Of a stretch of 6,865 nt of DNA, positions 1-5,261 are shown piece by piece. The stretch's first letter is position 1; each line of letters opens with the position of its first letter. The position numbers and the translations under genes are program-made. The notes beneath the pieces are model-generated. The model was not told where the DNA came from and searched no databases. It saw nothing but the letters and a program-made list of their open reading frames with translations. The stretch comes from Streptomyces lilacinus (GTDB lineage: Bacteria; Actinomycetota; Actinomycetes; Streptomycetales; Streptomycetaceae): NCBI GenBank assembly GCA_000715685.1, contig JNXU01001787.1:1-6865 (forward strand). The letters run 5' to 3'.

Positions 1-1
1 T

Positions 2-748
2 CTAGTGGTCGGCCCGGTATGCGCCAGGGGTGTGGCCGAAGGCTCGGCGGAAGACGTCGATGAAGGCACTGCTGGACGCCCAGCCGCATTGGTGGGCGAC
101 GGCCGTGACCGGGACGTCCTCGGCCAGCAGGCGCAGGGCGTGGTGGAGGCGCAGTTGGGTGCGCCATTGCGGGAAGGTCATGCCGAGTTCGGCCCTGCAC
201 AGCCGGGTCAGGGTGCGGTCGCTGACGCCGGCCGCGGCGCCGAGTTGCGCCAGGGTCCTGGTGTCGGCCGGGTTGTCGCGGAGGACGGCGCAGACCGCGA
301 CCAGGCGGGGGTCCTTGGCGGCGGGTACGTGGACGGGTTGCTCGGCCGAGTGGCTCAGCTGGTCGAGCAGCACGGCCCGCAGGCGGCGGCGTTCGGCGGT
401 GCGGCGTTCGGGCTGCCGGGTGTAGGCGATGATCAGCTCGCGCAGCAGCGGGCCGACGCCGAGGACCGCGGGCCGCCGCAGGCGCAGCGGGTTGTCTCGT
501 ACGGGGAGCCCCACCAGGTGGAGGTCGGTGTCGCCGTGGGCGCGGTGTTCGTGGACGGTTCCGGCCGGGATCCAGATCGCGCGGGTGGCGGGGGCGATCC
601 AGGTGCCCGCGTCGGTGGTGACCGCCAGCACGCCGCGGCCGGCGTAGACGATCTGGTGCTCGTCGTGCCGGTGCGCGTCGACACCGGTACCGGCGGGCAG
701 GAGGAGCAGGCCTGTCGTGGCGCGCGGGGCGTGGCGGATTTCCGACAT
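2..748 (-). CDS. AraC family transcriptional regulator, cupin type (NimR-like)
   Basis: A cytoplasmic DNA-binding regulator of 248 residues, complete; its stop codon lies at the very edge of the window. Residues about 10-80 form a cupin-like sensor: H26 and H28 in AHRHDEHQIVY, the segment RAIWIPAGTVHEH (H66, H68), and the following short beta strands. Residues about 155-248 form the double helix-turn-helix of AraC proteins, with LAQLGAAAGVSDRTLTRL as the first and CGWASSSAFIDVFRRAFGHT as the second. The arrangement and the IWIPAG.VH motif resemble the NimR (YeaM) group, which usually controls an adjacent exporter; here the divergent neighbour is a PLP enzyme instead. An in-frame TTG lies one codon upstream (751), but the ATG at 748 is the more natural start. 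No Shine-Dalgarno sequence is evident, so the message may be leaderless. The family call is strong; the ligand and target are unknown. Confidence 0.9.
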   Translation of the reverse strand: MSEIRHAPRATTGLLLLPAGTGVDAHRHDEHQIVYAGRGVLAVTTDAGTWIAPATRAIWIPAGTVHEHRAHGDTDLHLVGLPVRDNPLRLRRPAVLGVGPLLRELIIAYTRQPERRTAERRRLRAVLLDQLSHSAEQPVHVPAAKDPRLVAVCAVLRDNPADTRTLAQLGAAAGVSDRTLTRLCRAELGMTFPQWRTQLRLHHALRLLAEDVPVTAVAHQCGWASSSAFIDVFRRAFGHTPGAYRADH

Positions 749-756
749 CAATTGTC

Positions 757-762
757 ACTTTA
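757..762 (-). promoter_or_regulatory. possible -10 element of a leaderless promoter for the first AraC gene
   Basis: On the minus strand the hexamer TAAAGT ends 8 bases before the ATG of the regulator gene. That distance would put the transcription start at or within a few bases of the start codon. The absence of a ribosome binding site fits, and leaderless mRNAs are common in Streptomyces. I see no good -35 hexamer at the expected distance (the sequence there is CACGAC), so this is a weak inference. Confidence 0.22.
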
Positions 763-879
763 ACGGAAGCGGGCTGATCGTCGTGGCGCGGATCATCGAG
801 GAGCGACATGGCGTGGTCACCGTCATCTCCCCAATGTCGTCGCATGGTTGGCAAGCCCTCAGGAGTCGGAGTCCTCATC

Positions 880-2025
880 ATGAGCAAGCTTTCGGTCCCT
901 CCCCTCGCAGAGCTCAGGAAGCGCCGGAGCGCGAAATGGCGGACGTTTCCCGACGACGTGCTTCCCCTCCCGGTCGCCGAGATGGATTTCCCTCTGGCGG
1001 AGCCGGTCGCCAGGGCCCTCCACGAGGCGGTCGACCGCTCGGACACCGGTTACGCGGCACCGACCCGTGACCTCGCGGACGCGGTCGTCGGCTACGCCCG
1101 GCGCACCTGGGACTGGACGATCGACGCCGATCATGTGTGCACGGTCGCCGACGTGGGGATCGGTGTCGTCGAGGTCCTGCGTCGCATCGTCGGTCCCGGA
1201 GACGGCGTGGTGATCAGTCCGCCGGTGTACGAGCCGTTCGCCTGGTGGATACGCGAAGTGGGGGCCCATGTCGTCGAGGCACCGTTGGCCGACGGGCCGT
1301 TGGGGCCGCGGCTCGACCTGGATGCCCTGGCGCGTGCCTTCGCCGGCCACGCCACGGCGTACCTCCTGTGCAACCCGCACAATCCGCTGGGCCTGGTCCA
1401 TCCCCGCGAGGATCTCGTCGCGCTCGCCGAGCTGGCCGATCGGTACGGCGTCCACGTCCTGTCCGACGAGATCCACGCCCCGCTCGTCCTCCCCGGAGCC
1501 GACTTCGTCCCGTTCCTGTCCGTCTCGGACGAGGCGCGCCGCTGGGGGCTGTCGTTCCTGTCCGCCAGCAAGGGCTGGAACCTGGCCGGGCTCAAGGCGG
1601 CCACCGTCATCACCGCCCATCCGGCGCCGAAACGGTACGTCGACCGTCTGTCGCCGCACTCGCTCTACCGCACCGGGCACCTCGGGGTGATCGCCACCGT
1701 GGCCGCGTTCAACGACGGCGACGCATGGCTCGCCGAGGTCCTGCGCCTCCTCGACCGCAACCGCGAGCTGCTGGACGAGCTGCTGGCGAAACTGCTCCCC
1801 GACGTTCGCCACAGGCGACCTCAGGCGGGCTTCCTGGCCTGGCTCGACTTCCGCTCCCTCGGCTGGGGCGACGACCCCGCCCAGCACCTCCTCACCACGG
1901 CGAAGGTCGCCCTGAACTCCGGTAACCGCTACGGCCCCACCGGCAACGGACACGCCAGACTCAACTTCGCCTGCTCGCCGCACACCCTCATCGAGGCCCT
2001 CACCCGTATCGCCACGGCCCGCTGA
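880..2025 (+). CDS. MalY/PatB family PLP-dependent C-S lyase / aminotransferase
   Basis: A fold-type I PLP enzyme of 381 residues, close to the usual length of MalY/PatB proteins (about 390). Members cleave C-S bonds in cystathionine or cysteine conjugates, releasing pyruvate and ammonia; some act as aminotransferases. Visible landmarks: KW...LPVAEMDFP near the N-terminus; the PLP-binding LLCNPHNPLG (N165); SDEIHAPL (D196, H199), typical of this family; the Schiff-base lysine K231 in SASKGWNLAGLK; and carboxylate-binding R360 in ARLNFACSP. The start at 880 is preferred because the conserved region begins immediately after it and GGAG (868-871) sits 8 bases upstream. A start at 808 would add 24 residues without family character. 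GGAGTC is tandemly repeated at 862-873, so a second GGAG lies just upstream. The gene is divergent from the AraC gene, which may regulate it. Substrate cannot be read from sequence. Confidence 0.9.
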   Translation: MSKLSVPPLAELRKRRSAKWRTFPDDVLPLPVAEMDFPLAEPVARALHEAVDRSDTGYAAPTRDLADAVVGYARRTWDWTIDADHVCTVADVGIGVVEVLRRIVGPGDGVVISPPVYEPFAWWIREVGAHVVEAPLADGPLGPRLDLDALARAFAGHATAYLLCNPHNPLGLVHPREDLVALAELADRYGVHVLSDEIHAPLVLPGADFVPFLSVSDEARRWGLSFLSASKGWNLAGLKAATVITAHPAPKRYVDRLSPHSLYRTGHLGVIATVAAFNDGDAWLAEVLRLLDRNRELLDELLAKLLPDVRHRRPQAGFLAWLDFRSLGWGDDPAQHLLTTAKVALNSGNRYGPTGNGHARLNFACSPHTLIEALTRIATAR

Positions 2026-2044
2026 AAGGCTGAAGGGCTGACGG
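2021..2044 (+). repeat. three tandem GCTGANGG octamers over the stop codon
   Basis: GCTGAAAG, GCTGAAGG and GCTGACGG follow each other without a gap, starting inside the last codons of the PLP enzyme gene. Because the unit is 8 bases long, the three TGA triplets (2023, 2031, 2039) fall in all three forward frames. Whether this has any function is unknown; it may simply be short tandem slippage. Confidence 0.6.
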
Positions 2045-2056
2045 CCCCACGGGCCG
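2042..2056 (+). terminator. short GC hairpin after the PLP enzyme gene, possible weak terminator
   Basis: CGGCCC (2042-2047) and GGGCCG (2051-2056) form a perfect 6-bp stem with a 3-base CAC loop, starting 17 bases after the stop codon. There is no T-run, and the stem is short. It could slow or end transcription, or allow read-through into the methyltransferase gene; the sequence does not decide. Confidence 0.3.
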
Positions 2057-2114
2057 CCGGAACGCGAGCGCTTCGTTCAAGACCGTGCCGCATCGTGCGA
2101 TCGAGACTGCCCGT

Positions 2115-2771
2115 ATGACCGAGCGAACCTTCACTCCCGCGTTGGGCCGCTTCGCCCCCACGCGTTTCTACGATCCCGTGATCGCCCTGACGCGCGAACG
2201 TCTGTGGCGCGGCCTGCTGGCCATGCATGTGGCGCCGCGGCCCGACGACGTGATCGTCGACGTGGGCTGCGGCACCGGCTCGTCGGCCTTGTTGCTGCAT
2301 CGGATAGAACCGCGAGCGCGGATCGTCGGCGTCGATCCGGACCCTGACGTGCTGGCGATGGCACGGCGCAAGGCGGATGCCGTCGGTGGGACACCGGAGT
2401 GGCGGGTCGGCATGGGCGACGCGCTGCCGGAGGTCCTGGGGGCCGACGGTTCGGCGAGCGCCGTCGTCTCCAGCCTGGTGCTGCATCAATGTCCGGTCGC
2501 GATGAAGCGGGCGATATTGGCGTCGATGTTCACGGTGTTGCGGCCCGGCGGAAGGCTGGCGATCGCCGACTTCGGGCTGCAGCGGACGAGGTTGATGCGT
2601 CTCGCGTTCCGGGCGGTGCAGTTGGCGGACGGGAAGCAGGACACACAGCCCAACGCCGACGGCATTCTGCCGAGCCTGATGTCCGAAGCCGGTTTCCGCG
2701 ACGTGCGCGAGGCCGAGGTCGTGTCAACGATCGGCGGTTCCGTCTCGATCTACGTCGCGCGGCGCGACTGA
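2115..2771 (+). CDS. class I SAM-dependent methyltransferase
   Basis: A soluble protein of 218 residues with a Rossmann methyltransferase fold. Motif I is VIVDVGCGTG (47-55), binding S-adenosylmethionine. The acidic residue contacting the ribose is D74 in VGVDPDPDVL, and the adenine-side GDA follows at 101-103. A strand SSLVLHQC lies at 119-126, and the post-motif III segment LRPGGRLAIADFG at 142-154. The pattern is that of the UbiE/Methyltransf_11 group, but substrate specificity is not readable. The ATG at 2115 is chosen because the conserved N-terminal part starts there; a GTG at 2085 is in frame and would add 10 residues. Neither start has a strong ribosome binding site (only GAGA at 2103-2106). 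The 3' end overlaps the opposing AraC gene by 48 bp. It lies 89 bases after the PLP enzyme gene on the same strand, so co-transcription is possible but unproven. Confidence 0.87.
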   Translation: MTERTFTPALGRFAPTRFYDPVIALTRERLWRGLLAMHVAPRPDDVIVDVGCGTGSSALLLHRIEPRARIVGVDPDPDVLAMARRKADAVGGTPEWRVGMGDALPEVLGADGSASAVVSSLVLHQCPVAMKRAILASMFTVLRPGGRLAIADFGLQRTRLMRLAFRAVQLADGKQDTQPNADGILPSLMSEAGFRDVREAEVVSTIGGSVSIYVARRD

Positions 2772-3440
2772 CGGGTGGGGGCGCAGCACGGGCAGCACGG
2801 CCGACGGCGTGAGACCCATCATCTCGCGCATCTGCCGGTTGAAGTGCGCCTGGTCGGCGAAGCCGCCCGTGATCGCCGCGTCGGCGAGCGACCGGCCCTC
2901 GCGCAGCGCCTCGGCCGCGCGGGCCAGGCGCTGCCAGATGCGCCAGCGCGCGAGGGGCATGCCCAACTCCTGCCGTGCCAGGGCGCGGAGTCGTTGGGGG
3001 GAGAGCCCGACCCGCGCGGCGAGCACGGGCATCGGAACCTTCCGGTCCGCCAGCGTGTTCATGGCCTCCAGCAGGCGCCCGTCGAGCCCGCTCGACGGGC
3101 GCGCGCCGGCGGGGCGGACGTCGTCCTCGCCGAGGTCGCGCATCTCGGGGGCCGCGGTGATGCCGCTGTCGCAGCGTTCCCACAGTCGGTCCGCGAAGGC
3201 ACAGTGCGGGTCGACGAAGAACGTGAGCAGGTGCGGCGTCGCGAGCATGCGATGACGCACCATCGGCGGCACCACCAGCGCCGCCGCACGGTGAGAGGTG
3301 CCGGAGGCGTCCACCATGGTCACGCTGCCCCGGGTGTCGGCGGCGATGGCGATCTGAAAGGCGGCGTGCCCGTGCACAGTGCTGTCCGTCGACGGCCCCC
3401 GATAGATCGCGTAGCCCTCGCGAACGGCGAAACGCGGCAC
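2724..3440 (-). CDS. AraC family transcriptional regulator
   Basis: A DNA-binding regulator of 238 residues. The N-terminal part (about 1-95) is a degenerate cupin-like sensor containing VHGHAAFQIAIA (H23, H25) and VVPPMVRHRM. The C-terminal part (about 140-225) is an AraC double helix-turn-helix: MPVLAARVGLSPQRLRALAR, then ELGMPLARWRIWQRLARAAE, then ITGGFADQAHFNRQMREMMG and LTPSAV. The start is the GTG at 3440-3438: on the minus strand GGAGGGAG lies just upstream at a normal distance, and family similarity begins there. The frame stays open further upstream, but that part is arginine-rich with no family character. The C-terminal tail (about 15 residues after the DNA-binding domain) is encoded within the overlap with the methyltransferase gene. 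Likely targets are itself and the divergent secreted-protein gene, by geometry only. Confidence 0.87.
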   Translation of the reverse strand: MPRFAVREGYAIYRGPSTDSTVHGHAAFQIAIAADTRGSVTMVDASGTSHRAAALVVPPMVRHRMLATPHLLTFFVDPHCAFADRLWERCDSGITAAPEMRDLGEDDVRPAGARPSSGLDGRLLEAMNTLADRKVPMPVLAARVGLSPQRLRALARQELGMPLARWRIWQRLARAAEALREGRSLADAAITGGFADQAHFNRQMREMMGLTPSAVLPVLRPHPSVAPRDVDRDGTADR

Positions 3441-3507
3441 CGTCTCTCTCCCTCCCGCCCCGACCTCCACACCGTTGATGCTCCCAGGTCGGAGCGGCAA
3501 CCGGCGA

Positions 3508-3535
3508 GGGTCGTCCGGCGACCGGTGGGTCGTCC
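3508..3535. repeat. direct repeat GGGTCGTCC, 19-bp period
   Basis: GGGTCGTCC occurs at 3508-3516 and again at 3527-3535 in the divergent promoter region. Two half-sites about two helical turns apart are typical of AraC operators, where two subunits bind the same face of the DNA. The site is 68 bases upstream of the AraC start codon, so a role in its regulation is plausible but inferred. Confidence 0.4.
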
Positions 3536-3553
3536 CGCGCCGCCCCGACGCCT

Positions 3554-3649
3554 CACCCGTACGGCGGAGGTGGACGTACGCCCGGCGGATCATCGGCCGG
3601 TGTCGGCTTCCGGCCGGGCGGCGGATCGCACCCGTACGAGCGGTGGACG
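3554..3649. repeat. imperfect direct repeat CACCCGTACG...GGTGGACG, possible operator pair
   Basis: Copy 1 (3554-3576) and copy 2 (3629-3649) share the exact 10-mer CACCCGTACG, then a short variable spacer, then GGTGGACG. The copies start 75 bp apart, about seven helical turns. Each contains the palindrome CGTACG. Both lie between the divergently transcribed AraC gene and the secreted-protein gene, as expected of a shared regulatory site. The CCCGTACGAGCG part of copy 2 recurs at 5149-5160 upstream of the phosphatase gene. Confidence 0.5.
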
Positions 3650-3673
3650 CCGGCGAGCCGGCCCACGGACCAG

Positions 3674-3702
3674 GATCGGAGCAGCCAACGCCGCTCCCGA
3701 TC
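3674..3702 (+). promoter_or_regulatory. inverted repeat abutting the ribosome binding site of the secreted-protein gene
   Basis: GATCGGAGC (3674-3682) can pair with GCTCCCGATC (3693-3702), leaving one bulged C and a 10-base loop. The right arm ends exactly where the ribosome binding site GGAG (3703-3706) begins. As RNA it could affect ribosome access; as DNA it could be an operator. A third GATCGGAG copy runs from the right arm into the ribosome binding site. Function is inferred. Confidence 0.4.
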
Positions 3703-3714
3703 GGAGAGAGTTCC

Positions 3715-4302
3715 GTGCAGAGGAAACCCCTTCGCGTCATCGCCCTGCTCGCCATCGCCACGGCCCTGACCGTCCCGGTCGGTGCCGCGGTGGCGACCAC
3801 TCCCCCGTCGCCCGCCCCCACCGCGGAGACCACGACCAGCTCCTCCGTCCAGGGCAGGGCCCGGATGGACTACCCGGCGGCCGGCAACGACATCCAGGTC
3901 TCGGTCGACGCCCACAGCACCTTCGCCCGGGGCAACAAGCCCCTGCGGTCCTGGGGGACGTTCCGCATTTACCACAAGATCGAGGAGCCGGGAGGCAAAC
4001 CGCAGGTCTACTGGGGCGACTTCAAGGTCGACTGCCTGACCACCGGCGGCCCCACCGCCACGGTCACCGGCACCCTCGAGCGCACCAGCCCCGGCCACCC
4101 CTGGCGGACCATGCTCGAGCCGCACGTCCGCATGGGCGTGAGCTTCTACGTCCCGGAGGCGGGGAAGGGCGGCGGCGCCCGCATCGGCCTGACCGGGGCC
4201 TCGCTGAAGGCGGAGAAGAAGCCGCCGCTCACTCCGTGCATGGCACCGGCGGCGGACTCGTCCGTCGTCGCCGGCGGCTACACCCTCCAGGACAGGCGCT
4301 AG
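3715..4302 (+). CDS. secreted protein of unknown function (possibly of the group annotated as repetin in Streptomyces)
   Basis: A 195-residue exported protein. The start is GTG 3715, with GGAG (3703-3706) 8 bases upstream; it opens with a classical signal peptide: VQRKPLR, a hydrophobic core VIALLAIATALTVPVGAAV, and likely cleavage near AVA-TT (about 27-28). A Pro/Thr/Ser-rich linker (about 28-48) leads into a predominantly beta-looking domain (about 50-195) with SVDAHS, SWGTFRIYHKI, YWGDFKVDCLTTGG, TATVTGTLE and a closing PCMAPA...GGYTLQDRR. Only two cysteines remain in the mature part (DCLTTGG and TPCMAP), so one disulfide is plausible. From memory, the pattern GTFRI.H...KVDCL..GG.TATVTG...PCMAPA resembles small Streptomyces proteins carrying the uninformative name repetin; I could not check this. 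No catalytic motif is visible. The gene is divergent from an AraC regulator and 50 bases before the RNase gene. Confidence 0.82.
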   Translation: MQRKPLRVIALLAIATALTVPVGAAVATTPPSPAPTAETTTSSSVQGRARMDYPAAGNDIQVSVDAHSTFARGNKPLRSWGTFRIYHKIEEPGGKPQVYWGDFKVDCLTTGGPTATVTGTLERTSPGHPWRTMLEPHVRMGVSFYVPEAGKGGGARIGLTGASLKAEKKPPLTPCMAPAADSSVVAGGYTLQDRR

Positions 4303-4352
4303 GTTCCGGCCGGGAGGTCATACGGGCGCGGGCGGGCTGGCACCATGGAGGG

Positions 4353-5057
4353 ATGCACGAACAGATCATCGCCGCGTGCGACGGCGCGTCGAAGGGGAAT
4401 CCCGGGCCTGCCGCCTGGGCGTGGGTCATCGGGGACGCCACCGGTGAGGTGCTCCGCTGGGAGGCCGGCCCGCTGGGGACCGCGACGAACAACGTCGCCG
4501 AACTGACGGCTCTCCAGGAGCTGCTGGAGGCCACCGACCCGGCTGTGCCCCTGCAGGTGCGGATGGACTCGCAGTACGCGATGAAGGCCGTGACGACGTG
4601 GCTGCCGGGCTGGAAGAGGAAGGGGTGGAAGACCGCCTCGGGCACCCCGGTGGCCAACCAGCCGCTCGTGATGCGGATCGACGAGCTCCTGAGCGACCGC
4701 ACGGTCGAGTTCGTCTACGTCCCGGCCCACCAGGTCGACGGCGACCCCCTCAACGCCGCCGCGGACGCCGCCGCCAGCCACACCGCCCGTGCGCAGCTGG
4801 CCGCGGGCACCTCGCTCGGTTCCGCCCTGCCGGCTCCGGAGACCGTGCCCGGCACCGGTTCCGGCGGTCGCGGGCGCAAGCCCGCGTCGGCCTCCGGGGC
4901 GGCCCGGCGGCCGCAGAGCGGGCGGACCAGGGGGTCCCTCAAGGCGAAGTTCCCCGGGCGGTGCCGCTGCGGAAAGCCGTATGCGAAGGGCGAGACCATC
5001 GCGAAGAACCCCGACGGCTGGGGACACCTCGCCTGCGCCACCCCGGCGGCCGGCTGA
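4353..5057 (+). CDS. ribonuclease HI with C-terminal CxC...HxxC finger
   Basis: A 234-residue protein whose first 145 residues are a complete RNase H domain, which cuts the RNA strand of RNA-DNA hybrids. All four metal-binding acids are present: D10 in CDGASKGNPG, E50 in NNVAELTAL, D72 in MDSQYAM and D138 in NAAADAAAS; the catalytic-loop histidine is H126 in VPAHQVDGD. A Gly/Ala/Arg-rich linker (about 146-195) follows. Next comes a small module (about 196-230): C204-R-C206-G, then KGETI and GWGHLAC (H225, C228), which looks like a metal-binding finger. E. coli RNase HI is about 155 residues, so the tail is an addition; the basic linker and finger suggest nucleic-acid or protein contacts (inference). 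The ATG at 4353 is the only plausible start. GGAGGG (4347-4352) touches it directly, too close for a normal ribosome binding site. Hairpins follow the stop codon. Confidence 0.93.
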   Translation: MHEQIIAACDGASKGNPGPAAWAWVIGDATGEVLRWEAGPLGTATNNVAELTALQELLEATDPAVPLQVRMDSQYAMKAVTTWLPGWKRKGWKTASGTPVANQPLVMRIDELLSDRTVEFVYVPAHQVDGDPLNAAADAAASHTARAQLAAGTSLGSALPAPETVPGTGSGGRGRKPASASGAARRPQSGRTRGSLKAKFPGRCRCGKPYAKGETIAKNPDGWGHLACATPAAG

Positions 5058-5064
5058 GGGTGCC

Positions 5065-5127
5065 GGGCCGCCCCGCGTCACCGTAGTGATCGCCGTGCCG
5101 CGCGATCACCTCGTGGCCGGGCGGCCC
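5065..5127 (+). terminator. nested inverted repeat after the RNase HI gene, probable terminator
   Basis: Outer arms GGGCCGCCC (5065-5073) and GGGCGGCCC (5119-5127) are perfectly complementary over 9 bp. Between them, GTGATCGC (5086-5093) and GCGATCAC (5102-5109) form a perfect 8-bp stem with an 8-base loop. The structure begins 7 bases after the RNase stop codon. It lacks a T-run, as many actinobacterial terminators do. A protein-binding or RNA regulatory role upstream of the phosphatase gene is an alternative. Confidence 0.55.
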
Positions 5128-5148
5128 TGACCGTCGGGGGCCCGCTGC

Positions 5149-5173
5149 CCCGTACGAGCGCTCCGGTGCGTAC
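5149..5173 (+). promoter_or_regulatory. recurrence of CCCGTACGAGCG upstream of the phosphatase gene
   Basis: The 12-mer CCCGTACGAGCG (5149-5160) also occurs at 3631-3642, within the duplicated element of the earlier divergent region. Here GTACG (5152-5156) can also pair with CGTAC (5169-5173). It lies about 90-110 bases before the phosphatase start, a distance compatible with a promoter or operator. No clear -10/-35 pair is recognisable in this gap. Confidence 0.25.
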
Positions 5174-5228
5174 CCATACGGCCGCCCCAGGACTGGCAGC
5201 CGTCATCCGGCGCGAGGATGCTTGATCG

Positions 5229-5245
5229 TGTCGCACGGCACGACA
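5229..5245 (+). promoter_or_regulatory. small dyad TGTCG...CGACA just before the phosphatase ribosome binding site
   Basis: TGTCG (5229-5233) and CGACA (5241-5245) are complementary with a 7-base spacer, 5 bases before GGAG (5251-5254). The stem is only 5 bp and could be chance in GC-rich DNA; it may be an operator or leader hairpin. Confidence 0.2.
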
Positions 5246-5261
5246 GAGTGGGAGCGGGTAC

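Noticed and set aside
796..807. 12-mer TCGAGGAGCGAC repeated at 6469-6480
   Set aside because: It is a purine-rich, SD-like sequence in unrelated contexts, and flanking bases do not match; most likely chance.
804..839. CGACAT...ATGTCG dyad in the gap before the PLP enzyme gene
   Set aside because: Only 6 bp per arm with a 24-base spacer and no supporting repeat; not distinguishable from chance.
808..879. Upstream start adding 24 residues to the PLP enzyme
   Set aside because: The extra segment has no family character, whereas the ATG at 880 has a well-placed GGAG and begins at the family's usual N-terminus.
859..1983. 374-codon minus-strand frame opposite the PLP enzyme gene
   Set aside because: The plus strand carries an intact PLP enzyme with all active-site motifs; the antisense product has no recognisable domain.
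3441..3833. N-terminal extension of the second AraC protein
   Set aside because: The extension is Arg/Gly/Ser-rich, overlaps the divergent gene, and the GTG at 3440 has an excellent ribosome binding site.
2775..4352. Forward open frame running continuously into the RNase HI gene
   Set aside because: Its first part is antisense to the AraC gene and then out of frame with the secreted protein. RNase H similarity begins exactly at the ATG at 4353, so the upstream part is a composition artefact.
5256..5261. GGGTAC resembling a sigma-B type -10 element
   Set aside because: It directly abuts the phosphatase start codon and follows the ribosome binding site, so transcription from it would begin inside the gene.
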